64,000 nucleotides of DNA. It comes from Sphagnum compactum. Taxonomy: Eukaryota > Bryophyta > Sphagnopsida > Sphagnales. Below the pieces are notes generated by a model, which was given only the letters and a program-made list of their open reading frames with translations, made no database searches and was not told where the DNA came from. The position numbers and the translations under genes were made by a program. The DNA is taken from NCBI GenBank assembly GCA_965153455.1, contig OZ234500.1, forward strand, positions 17,483,579 through 17,547,578, written 5' to 3'. Shown in pieces: positions 21,601 through 31,323 of the stretch. Each line of letters starts with the position of its first letter. Position 1 is the first letter of the stretch.

Positions 21601-24600
21601 GAAAGGACTGAGCATTCTCTCACAACAACTCCTCACATTTTTATAATATTGCATCTGAAGAAGAGGAAGCTCTAGTTCTTGAGTGGGGGGGACAGGAGTC
21701 CAACTCTGATGGGTGCAGATCCGCCTTAAGAGATCTGCAAAAATCAACCTTGTACCGACCAAAACTAGCGCTAAAAGATGTTTTTTTCTCTCAAACAATG
21801 ATGGTAGGCCAGAGAAAAATCTCTCAGCTAAGATGAGAGGACCCATCCAATTGATGAGATGTTGTTGCTTCACAATTGGTTTGGATGCTTCACTGCTTCC
21901 TGTGCTTCCTGTGTTTTTGACTGCAATATATAGGCATCTGGAGCATATGTTTTCCGACCCAACACCTCGACTTGTTTCCCATTGAAGAGTACAGATGAAT
22001 CTGTGAGTATGACAAAGACCCATCTTTGCTATGCAAATGTATCTGCAGATTCAGATAGCATTTGATGAGTAACATATCATGCATTTACAATGGATGTGCT
22101 TCTCTGATGCTGCATCGGGGGTAATGCAGATGACAGTTTTCCGAGGTCCACTTGTGGAAGAAGTGCATCAATCATTTGCTCCTTGGCTTTCACAGGTGGT
22201 TTGGTGACCTTTTCCCTTCTACAGTTTTAGAAGCTTTGCTACAATTGTCTGAGATGAACTCCTTACAAATTACTGAACATGTGTTTGGGGTGAGCTGAAA
22301 TTGGGTCTTGCAGTCTTCTGACACAAGAGGAATCTAAAAATGATTCCCCCAAAAGTGTTGCTTCTCGTTATTCGCCACTTCTTCTATTCACAGACCTTAA
22401 TGGGTTTCTTTCTTTCAGGCTCTTAATGTTGAACACTCTTGCAGGTGATTCGGATCTATAAGGATGCAGAGTATGCAGAGGTTCATTTCACGGTATGTCT
22501 GGATATTCTAACTTCCCAGTGCATCCTTCAGAACCTAGTCTAGATCAGTATTCTACTGAGAGAGAGCATATGGATGCTCTCATGGGCATGGATGTGCTCA
22601 CATGCTTGGGATGCTTGATGGTGTGGGTCACACCTAAACCCTAAACCCTAAATTGAACAGGCTTCTTTTCTCTTTATGCTGCTGTATAAATCATTGATTT
22701 TGTTGTTTTGTGGAAATTAGTGTACAGTGCATTATACTCAGTGACTGACAGACAGACCAATTGTTGGGTGGGTGGGTATTGAAAGGTTGGTCCTATTCCT
22801 ATTGACGACAGCCTTGGCAAGGAGGTGGTAACCAGATTGACGACTAATCTGACAAGCAATAAGGAGTTTTATACAGATTCGAACGGTCGTGACTTCCTCA
22901 AGCGGGTAAAGATTTGGTGCTTTTGTTTCCTGCTCACAAGATCATCTGCTGTTGAAAAAACTTTCACCAGGTGTTTCAGTGTGCAGGTCTTGGATTGTTT
23001 TGGGTGACACTAGATTGAAGAAATCTGATGCCACCAGTTGTTACCCCAACTGTCTGTGCCTGAGGAAATTTTGGGGTCTTGGGGTTGATCTTCTTGCATT
23101 TGTTTGCAGGTGCGAGATCAGAGGACAGACTGGGACTTGATAGTCAAAGAGCCTATTGCTGGCAACTACTATCCGGTGCACACTGCTCTCAGCCTGCATT
23201 TTATGGGTTGAGGGTTTAGGGTTTAGGGTTTACAAATGGAGGTCATAGGAAGAAGACAGTGAGCATTTTGTTGCAGCTAAATTAATACAAGAAGATGCTG
23301 CCTATACCTGTTTTGCAGCTAAATTTGGGAATTTATCTGAAAGATAATACAACCGATCTTTCTGTACTGGTGGACCGAGCAGTGGGTGGATCTAGCATTT
23401 CTGATGGTGAACTTGAGCTTATGCTGCACAGGTACATGGCATGCATCTGAGAGAAAAAAGCTAGTGGTTGACACATTTACGAAAGGCCTGAAATTGCTGA
23501 ATTATTTTCTGTTGCTGCAAAAGAGTCAGGTTCTGTCAAAAATGGACTGTCTGTCAGGCAGGAGCTTGAAACCATACAGCAGTGGAGGATAAAAGGGAAA
23601 AAAATTCCATTTACAGTTAATGCTATTTTTTTCCCAGACGCTTGCTGCATGATGATGGACGGGGTGTGGGAGAGGCACTCAATGAGACAGTGTGCAACAG
23701 CAACAGTGAATGTGAAGGCTTGACGGTATGTACACCCAGTTTGCATATATACACTCAATAGCGTAGATTTTTTGCCTTTTTATCCACATTCCTGTTGAAA
23801 TCACTGCCAGGTTCTAGTCTCTGGTTGGTTCTCTTGCCAAAAAACCCTAAACCCTTAACCTTCACTGAGATAATTCTTAAACAAAGTTTGCTCCATTTTG
23901 AAGTACAGATCTTTGCATACATGATAGCATACATGTGCATCCTGTTGTTGAATGCCTGAAGTATGTGACAACTGCGATGGTGTGGTATGGCAATGGGGCT
24001 GATGTACAGGTGCAAGGAACATTTTACATCAATATTGGTCCTTCAGAACAATCTGCACAATGGCGCCGGGTGCATGGGCAGAAAGTCTTAATGCCTCTAC
24101 AGTTTGCCTTCTCTGTGCTTGAGGTACTTGGATCATTGCTTGAATTATACAAGATCACTTTTGTCTTCTAGCACGTTAGATTTGAGAACGGAAGTCTGTT
24201 TATTTATCTAGTTTATGATAAAGGATCTGCAGATCTTCTTACACATTTTGCAGAGATATCTGTTGTGGAGCATTTTGCACAACGCTGACTGACACTGGTC
24301 TGTTCTTGTGGTAGGATGGAAATGGAGGCGTCATCCAATCACCACAGTTTTCAGCCATGAACCCACACTATGAACTGCCAAAGAATGTTGCAATCGTTAC
24401 GCTTCAGGTAACAGCAGAATCATTCCTTCTGGGATAGATTCTCAATGTGGGTAGGTTCATAGTTCATAGGTGGAGAACTCTGCCTGTTGGTGAAAGATAA
24501 TGTTGTAGCAGCAGTAGTTCTTGCTCTTGAGAGCAGCTAAAAAGGTCAGAAATTGTGCTCCAAAGATGCTTCTTGAGCTGGGAAGTTGGTTTTCTCCAGC

Positions 24601-25446
24601 TTATATCACATGTGTTTTGACAATCTTGGCAATGTGTGGTGCAGGAGGTATACGATGATGATGATAGCAAAGTTTTGCTTCGCCTGGCCAACATTTTTGA
24701 GGTGCATGAAAACATCTTACAACACTCTTCAATAACCTGAAAATTGTCTTCAGAGTCATGGTGTTCTGGATCTGTGTTTCCAGGTTTCTATGGGGTTGGT
24801 CATCCTTTTGTTGCCAGCTTGATATGTACTATGAAACAACAAGTCCCCACCAATTCAACAAAGATCTGGGTGGGTTTCGTTTCATGCAATCATGCACTTT
24901 GTGGATTTGACAGGTGGAAGAAAGTGAGATCTTGTCTAAGAGTGCCACAGTTGATCTACAGGCTCTTTTCTCAAACCGAGAGGTAAGTGGGCTTCTGGAC
25001 AGTTTCCTGCATCTTGTTTCGGTTCACTTCACTTCATGCACGTCAGCAGGTGTTATGCTTGGAGGAATAATTCTGCACTAGGTTCTGATTAGTATCTTGT
25101 CATCTTCAAGGGACCACCACCACCACCACCACATGTGAAGCTGCAAGTTTGAAGTTTTTTTTGTTTGTTTCTTGATTTGCAGATAGATGAAGTTGAGGAG
25201 GTCTCTCTTTCTGCCAATCAGAAAAAATCTGAAATGAGGAAGAAGTTGCAATGGCGCATTGAAGGTGCTGCTGCAGCTGGTGACAGTAGTCACAAAAACA
25301 CTCCTCATGGTGACCCAACGATAAAAAACACTCCTCGCAGAGACCCAATGATCAAAAACAGTTCTTGTGGAGACCCAATGATCAGAACCAAATATATGGT
25401 TGTACTTGCGCCTATGGAGATCAAAACATTCTTGATTGAGTTCTGA
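15688..25446 (+). CDS. Lysosomal/vacuolar alpha-mannosidase, GH38, 29 exons
   Basis: The predicted protein is about 1,121 residues. It hydrolyses terminal alpha-D-mannose from N-glycans in the vacuole or apoplast (class II mannosidase, EC 3.2.1.24). Exons: 15688-15978, 17022-17105, 17355-17443, 17606-17780, 17958-18077, 18225-18308, 18487-18558, 18726-18839, 19025-19125, 19263-19356, 19460-19633, 19814-20005, 20320-20385, 20559-20615, 20819-21053, 21178-21353, 21520-21594, 21934-22002, 22130-22195, 22445-22492, 22786-22905, 23110-23175, 23319-23431, 23638-23725, 24010-24123, 24315-24407, 24645-24701, 24914-24982, 25183-25446. All junctions are GT-AG and phase-consistent. Least certain are the 21053 donor and the 18726, 21178 and 21520 acceptors. 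The start is the first in-frame ATG, followed by a His run and a hydrophobic segment (residues 17-31) that looks like a signal peptide. Active-site signatures are PHTHDDVGW (H76, D78), WQIDPFGHS (D198, nucleophile) and QHHDGVSGT (H441). Exon 12 carries a charged linker longer than I expect for the family. No inactivating lesion was seen. Confidence 0.95.
16049..16419 (+). repeat. Tandem duplication inside mannosidase intron 1
   Basis: Two ~185-bp copies (16049-16234, 16235-16419) share GGTGAAGCT...CTTGAAG, TTAGGGATCATGGTTTTG, a CATCAATTTGTCAA block and AAATGGGTCATGGGATTTG. It is intronic, so no coding effect is expected. Confidence 0.82.
18635..18651 (+). repeat. Telomere-like (TTTAGGG) tract, intron 7
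   Basis: GGGTTTAGGGTTTAGGG, about two and a half plant telomere units, lies within the intron between exons 7 and 8. Confidence 0.85.
22633..22652 (+). repeat. Telomere-like (CCCTAAA) tract, intron 20
   Basis: CCTAAACCCTAAACCCTAAA lies within the intron between exons 20 and 21, in the opposite orientation to the tract at 18635. Confidence 0.85.
23212..23231 (+). repeat. Telomere-like (TTTAGGG) tract, intron 22
   Basis: Nearly three units of TTTAGGG sit in the intron between exons 22 and 23. Confidence 0.85.
23842..23854 (+). repeat. Telomere-like (CCCTAAA) tract, intron 24
   Basis: AAACCCTAAACCC, followed by a degenerate CTTAACC, lies within the intron between exons 24 and 25. Confidence 0.75.
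25294..25383 (+). repeat. Three 30-bp coding repeats in the last mannosidase exon
   Basis: Three in-frame 30-bp copies encode [20 protein letters not shown] and [10 protein letters not shown], near the C-terminus between the KLQWRIEG and [15 protein letters not shown] strands. The repeat keeps the frame open and probably lengthens a surface loop. Confidence 0.9.
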
Positions 25447-25790
25447 ATTATGTCAACATGGGGTTGATAGTTTCATCACTCAATCCTGTTATTGAACCTC
25501 CTGTTTGCTCCTACTTGTACACTGTTTTATATAGATCAGGCTTTTTGAATCTTGATTGGGTACTACTATAAGTGGGTTCATTTTATTTTGTGGAGTTGCA
25601 GTTTCCACACTGCTATCTTTTTTAATCAAAATCACTTTGTAGGTGATAAGAGCTTGGTAGTCATTTTTAGCTCATAGTCAGAGCTGTAAGTTTTTCCACA
25701 ATGATTTTGCTGCAATTGAGGATAGAACTCAGTTCAAAATTATTCAAATTTTTTGAACCTGCTGTTGGGCAAGAAGGCAATGGTGTTTTG
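25447..25790 (+). other. 3' flank of mannosidase gene
   Basis: This is the likely 3' untranslated region and downstream sequence. No canonical AATAAA is evident in the first 300 nt. Nothing else is recognised. Confidence 0.4.
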
Positions 25791-26239
25791 AATTTGTGAA
25801 GGAAATATGAAGTTGGAGCAAAACCTATATTCACTTTTGGTTAAATCAAAGAAAAGCCCACATTCTCCTGCGGCGGATAACAGTAATGACTCCACCTTAT
25901 GAAGAACGCCAAGCATGTTTAACAGTAACAACACCACATCATGTGGGAGATACAAGACAATGTGTTATTTGTTGTGAGGAGGTGAAAATCATTACATCGT
26001 TGGTCAAAAATGGATCAGGAAAGGTGGTACGTGAGGGGACTAGCTACTTGATCCCTATGTCTTGATTGAAGGAACCATAGATACAATTGGTCTTACTAAA
26101 GATGCTCCCATTCCAAAAGATGACTCCGATGTAGTGGACATGGACATATGCGCCATTCTTGATTTGTCAGCACCTTTTGATAGCCATGGCGTATTTACTA
26201 TTGGTTCAATAGGTTGCATTTTAGGCTCACCACATTGTT
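25791..26239 (+). pseudogene. Fragment of an unrecognised coding sequence
   Basis: About 75 open codons run to a stop at 26064, including RRITVMTPPYEERQACLTV, TRQCVICCEEVKII and KVVREGTSYLIP. After a frame change there, about 60 further open codons follow (EGTIDTIGLTKDAPIPKDD, DVVDMDICAILDLSAPFD, HGVFTIGSIGCILGSPHC), ending in TGA. The codon-like composition and frame continuity suggest a former exon or retro-copy, not random spacer. I do not recognise the family. Weaker echoes occur at about 28130-28180 (TVTTPLHEHRHAE) and 29290-29333 (TR-stop-CAIRCEEVKIT). Confidence 0.5.
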
Positions 26240-27318
26240 GAATTGACTAATACCATTACATAATCCATGAGCATATGAATTTGTTAAGGATATGTTTGAA
26301 ACATATATGAATGGATATGGTAAGTACTAATTTCTACTTTGGGATCTATATTATAACTATGATCACTTGATCAAATTTACTCCTCAAATACATCATGCAA
26401 AACTAAATATAAACTACAAAAACATAGTATCGAAATACTGTAGTTACAACAACTTTTTGGACACGAATTCCAAGCACACTTGCCAACATAATTGAAAACT
26501 TCATATCTCTTCTTACTTCAGAAATCTATTGTACCTCCATTAATTTTTTTCAAGAAAAATACAAAAACATATAAGGATTTAGAATCCAAATGGAATAGGA
26601 AGTGAATTAAAAAGGTTCCTTACAAAAAAATTCAAAAAAATAAAAAATAGCAAGTAATTTCTAACCTACTCTAGCTTATCATCCCTTCACATGATGATGA
26701 TAAACTAAGAATGCCACTAGAAAGCAATTTTACAACTATTAACATTTGTGACCTTTCCTTATTCACCAAATGAAACCAAATGTTAGGTAGCTAAATATGT
26801 TTAGGGTTTTAACTTTAAATCTTAATTAAGATATTATCAACTTTGTCCACACCACACATTCTTGAATCACATACACTTACAAACACATTTAAATTCACAT
26901 CAACAACAATGTGTTAATTAGTATATGAATTATTGTCCATGTTGTGGAGATATCTATATATATATATGTATATATAAGATAAGGATGTTTTGCATTTTGC
27001 TTTGATTATAATAGAGTTCTTTGCAAAATCAACCAAATTGAGGACCAAAACCCTCAATTTGGCTAAAAATGATGATGCATATGTTAGAACAAATTTGTTG
27101 TGAAAGGCACATTATTTTAGAATGATGGGTTATCCTTTTACAACCAAAATTGGTGTTATCATAGTAGTTTTTCAAATTTGACATTTGACTGTTAAATAAT
27201 TATTTGATTTTTCAAATTTCACTTATGCAATAGTTTACAATAATTTATGAAATTTCAAAAATAAATATAAACAACTTCTTTGATAAGTTGTTTTGACTTA
27301 ATTTGAACCTTTAACACA
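26240..27318. other. AT-rich spacer with AT/TATA microsatellite
   Basis: No gene is seen. A short TA-rich simple repeat lies at about 26948-26976. The rest is unrecognised. Confidence 0.5.
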
Positions 27319-27790
27319 TTGAGACCTTTTACAACATTTTTTTATTGCAAAAATGAAGAGACATATTGTTTCATTAAATTATGGAATAAAGAAATGTTAA
27401 ATGAGCTAGCGATAGAACTTGTCATTAAGGAAATGTTAATTTTCAGACATTGCTCAATGGATTCCAAGGAAATCAAGTCCCTTTTTCTATGGTGGGCAAA
27501 ACATGAGATCATGTTTCTTATTGTTGGTTTTTTGGCCCGCCAAATCTTAGGGATTGTTGGGTCACAAATTTAAAAAATTTAAAAAATTATAAGAATACTT
27601 ACAATCAAAAAATTAGAAAGATTAATATTTGTGAGAAAAAGTAGCCAAATGATCTTAAAATTTATTGTAAACAACCTTTTCAATTTGGTTGAGTTAATTA
27701 AAAATAATTTAGATTTTGACAAAGAGTGAAAAGAACATGAAGGTTCTTTTGAAGGGGATGAGCTTTTGGACATATAAATTTTTGCAGAAT
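27319..27790 (+). pseudogene. hAT transposase C-terminal relic
   Basis: The frame from 27319 ends with FLWWAKHEIMFLIVGFLARQ and ILGIVGSQI, matching the hAT dimerisation segment in which a WW.KH motif is followed by LARQ.L.I.GSQ.E.ER.FS. Translation resumes after stops with LTIKKLERLIFVRK, the usual next block. The ERIFS segment itself is missing, so a small deletion plus stops have destroyed it. It differs in motif wording from the hAT relic at 930-2390, so it is a separate family. Confidence 0.7.
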
Positions 27791-28475
27791 TTATTTAATT
27801 TTCATTGAATTTTATTTTTTTTGGGGAAAAAAATACAATTTTTGATATAACAGAACTTTTGATACCCGTTGTCTAATAACCATGACTAAAAACCAACTAG
27901 TATGAATTGTTTGAGGATTAACAATTTGAAACCCGACAAAAATTTTATTTTTATTTTCCAATTTTTTGAAACCTTGCCCGGGTCTGTTGTTGAAAAACAT
28001 AGTAATAAATAAATAAAATTGGGTCAAGTATTTTAAAATAATTTTAAAAAATAAAATAAATAAAATTTTTATTTTAAAAAAACTCCTGAAACCAGGATCC
28101 GGAGGGTTTCTACAAAACGAAGACTCGCTCAACATCGGTTCAACAGTGACTACACCACTTCATGAACATCGCCATGCAGAGATATTTCAGTACACATTCT
28201 TTGTAGGAATTTTGTGAAAATAAACTTTTCATGTTTCAATCATATTGCCTTTGTTGGTTGGGGAATCCATTTCAGAATTTTGAGACTTGTAGTCTAGGCT
28301 ATTCACCTTTTGTCAATGTGAGGGCAAATCTTTGAAGTTTTGAGTTTCAGACCAATCTGTTGTTCAAAAAGAGTATAATCATGTGAAGAGAAATTGTTTG
28401 CTTGCAAAGTTGGAACAGGTCTATCTTGGGACTACACTGGGAATAGTTCTTACATTGTTCTTGGGCAACCAGGTG
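27791..28475. other. AT-rich spacer
   Basis: No gene is recognised. Around 28080-28180 is a short stretch echoing the coding fragment at 25791-26239. Confidence 0.4.
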
Positions 28476-29225
28476 ATGGCATCCACGATCACATTTGTAA
28501 ACAAAAACAACAGTGCTCAGTCGCTCAAGTTCCATCTCTTTGGACCTGCCCAGAACCGCATTAATGTTACAAATGTTCTCAATGGGCTCAAAGCATCTGT
28601 GGTGTTCATGGAAGACGACATCGTGATGGAAGCCGATGACAATGGCTTGAGTGTGGACACCTTCACAACTGGTTCCACTTACACCGTCACCATTATCCCC
28701 ATCCATGGTAGGTCTTTTTTTTGTATCTTGCTTGTTGCAACCGTAATGTGCTAAAAATGTATGATTTTGCGGATAAAGACCATTGCACATGTATACACTA
28801 GATTTTACATTAGGGTTTGCATCTGTCTTAAAAATTGAAAAAAAGTTGGCATGAAAAAGAGATAAGCACACTTTGGGCAAGGATAAGGACAAGTGCAATC
28901 CAGTGTTATATAAGACAAAGGGACATGTAAGATAACATAAAAAATGTAGCTATGAAAGCGTTTTTACTTGGTCTCATTGAACTAGGTAAAATCATCAATA
29001 TGTATCACTTACTTGCAATTTAAGGTTATCAATGCAGTTATTTTTTTTATTTTTACTTACCATTTTGCATTGATTCCTTGCAGAAGACCTAGTCCCCCAA
29101 GACTTATATATCGGGTGCATGAGAATTTGAAGTATGCAAATTTTACAATCCAACATCAGAATGTGACCATCCAGGAAGACATGTTGATAGACACAGGCTA
29201 TGGTTTGGAAGTGCTTTTCACTTAG
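28476..29225 (+). CDS. Possible small two-exon gene, function unknown
   Basis: An ATG at 28476 opens about 77 codons (MASTITFVNKNNSAQ, then LKFHLFGPAQNRINV and TFTTGSTYTVTIIPIH) ending at a donor-like CATG|GTAGGT (28707) or AG|GTCTTT (28711). A strong pyrimidine-rich acceptor ends at 29083. With the second donor the frame continues for about 46 codons to a stop at 29223-29225. With the first it ends at 29130. The open frame continues upstream of the ATG to about 28344 and contains a hydrophobic stretch (LGTTLGIVLTLFLG), so an upstream exon with a signal peptide is possible. I recognise no domain. The second exon's MLIDTGYGLEVLF faintly resembles a retropepsin loop, so this may be a fragmentary or transposon-derived locus. 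Confidence 0.33.
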
Positions 29226-29341
29226 GCCTACATGAAACGTTAACAATTGAAAGAGGTGGCGGGCTACAATATTGTGGTTATCACCATGGGACATACAAGA
29301 TAATGTGCTATTCGTTGTGAGGAGGTGAAAATCACTAAAAG
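29226..29341 (+). pseudogene. Degenerate copy of the 25.9-kb coding fragment
   Basis: 29294-29336 closely matches 25951-25993: TACAAGA.AATGTG.TATT, then GTTGTGAGGAGGTGAAAATC. In the matching frame an in-frame stop replaces Gln. It abuts the left edge of the tandem array. Confidence 0.5.
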
Positions 29342-30660
29342 AACACAAAAATCCCAAAAGATGTTGAAAAAATAAAGGGATTTGTTTCTCTTTCAATATT
29401 TTAAAGTCCATAAGGACATTTTGAAACATTACAACTTGTAAAATTAAAATATTCAATTTGGAATTGATCTCTAATAAACTTGTAGTTTGGAATTGTCTTT
29501 TTGTATGACTACAACTATAGCCCATCCCACCGAAACCAAGCTCCGATGAAATCATCATCACTGGAATTAATATCTTTTTTGAAAATAAAAAATCAAATGA
29601 CCTTTTGTAAAACTACTAGTTATTTGCCAATTATTTCATGAAAATTATTGATTCTTTGAAGGTTTTTGAAAAAATTGGAATTTGAAGTTCTTTAAATTTA
29701 ATAAAAATCAAAACCAAAAGTTTTCATTTTCAAAACCAGAACTAGAGCTAATAAAAGAAGTTAAAGTTGAAGTTTAACAAAGTAGATATAGGGAGCGAAA
29801 ATGGCGCCAAACCCTAATTGATTATCAAGGTGGTTCTTTCATCTCATAACCCCTATTTTCAAAAAGTAAAAAAATTGGTTATAATGTATTACAGGTAACT
29901 ATCATTCTTTGAAAAATTAAAAATAATGAAGGAATTTGCCATTTCTTTTATGAAAACCAAATTGGTTATTTGAATTTTGGAAATAACCCAAACTAGAGGT
30001 TCTTTGATTTTAACATTTATTTTCCTTTTTTGAAATTAGCAATTCTTCAATTTTAAAAATAAAAAACCTCATGTTAATGACAAAATTAAATACATGCACA
30101 ACATTGATGTTCACCCACAACATTGGGAGAATGTGGTGCATAATTGCACTTGTTCAATCTTGAAGTTTGGTAAATAGTTGCCACAAACATTGTACAAGCC
30201 CTCCCACATGTAGTTTTAGACTATTTTAAACCACGGTGCATAGGTTGCATTTAAATGGAATCTTTTAAAGCAAACAAACTGGGGAAATTGTTGCCCTGTC
30301 ATCATCTTTGGCATCAACAATGACAAATGCCATTACACATGGGAAAATGCCATGTCATGATTTATTCGTACACATTGGTGACGTGTCTTTTGAAGTATTT
30401 TAATGAAAGTAGGATGTGAATACTTTAGATTTTAATTGTTTGGGGGTGTTGGCACTAAGTGTGTGCACTTGGGTGCAAGACCTTCACACCTTGTATAAAT
30501 GGATTGCTTATTTTGAAGAATGGGAAGTAAATGTCCAATTTCAAGATCGTTAAATTTTATTTTTAAGATCATCTTAATACATTTGACAGTTTGCAATGAA
30601 TTTCAACTCTAATAAATAGTCATGTCAAACTATTTGAATCTTATATGATTAATCTTAGAC

Positions 30661-30965
30661 TAGGAATGTAGGTAGTTTATACATAGCTAGGTTAGGCATT
30701 TAAGTAATAGGTTAAGTAGGTTAGGTAGGGTAGTATAGGCTAGGTACTACCTATTACCTACCTACCTATAAATTTACATACATAGGTACAACAGGTAGGT
30801 AGCCTAACCTATCTACCTACCCACCGAGTCAACTAAACCTAATCTACCTCAATTTAGTTAATAATTTACTAACTATGGGTATATTACTTTCCTACTTAAC
30901 CTAGACATGTACTAATTATTACATGTTATATTAACTACCGACCTATATAGATAGGTAGGTACGCA
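30661..30965. repeat. CCTA/TAGG-rich inverted-repeat region (unit A)
   Basis: The left part is rich in TAGG (GGTTAGGTAGGGTAGTATAGG). The right part is rich in CCTA (CTACCTATTACCTACCTACC and CCTAACCTATCTACCTACCC). The two strands could pair over tens of bases. It does not encode anything recognisable. Confidence 0.7.
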
Positions 30966-31227
30966 TTTATATATGATTTTTATATTTGATTTCATAAGTT
31001 ATATATCTTATTCGAAGTTGGCCTTGACTAGTCCATGTAAACATCAAGCGAGGTAATTAATTTTTGCAATTTGTAATTGAGGACCCTACATGGTTCCCCA
31101 TGTAGATTGCATGCAAATCAAATGCATCATTTGTGATTCTTTTTTGACATGCTTCACATGCTATGACACTTTGGTACTCAAGGATTCCCTTAGAAAATGT
31201 TCTCTTCCTTTGAGGAAAAAGTGAGTC

Positions 31228-31323
31228 AAGTACCACGATTTATTGATTTCACCCAAAAAAGAGGACACTAAAGGGGGTCAAGTACAATGATTCATCGATT
31301 CCACACCAAAAAAAAGGAGACAC
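31228..31323. repeat. Two-copy ~48-bp tandem repeat
   Basis: Two diverged copies each hold GTCAAGTAC, then GATT.AT.GATT and AAAAA.GAG/GGAGACAC. The same is present in unit B at +16,764. Confidence 0.6.

Noticed and set aside
23268-23290. Alternative acceptor TTGCAGCTAAATT upstream of mannosidase exon 23
   Set aside because: It mimics the true acceptor at 23311-23318 through a local repeat, but using it would put non-conserved sequence and stops before NLGIYLKDN.
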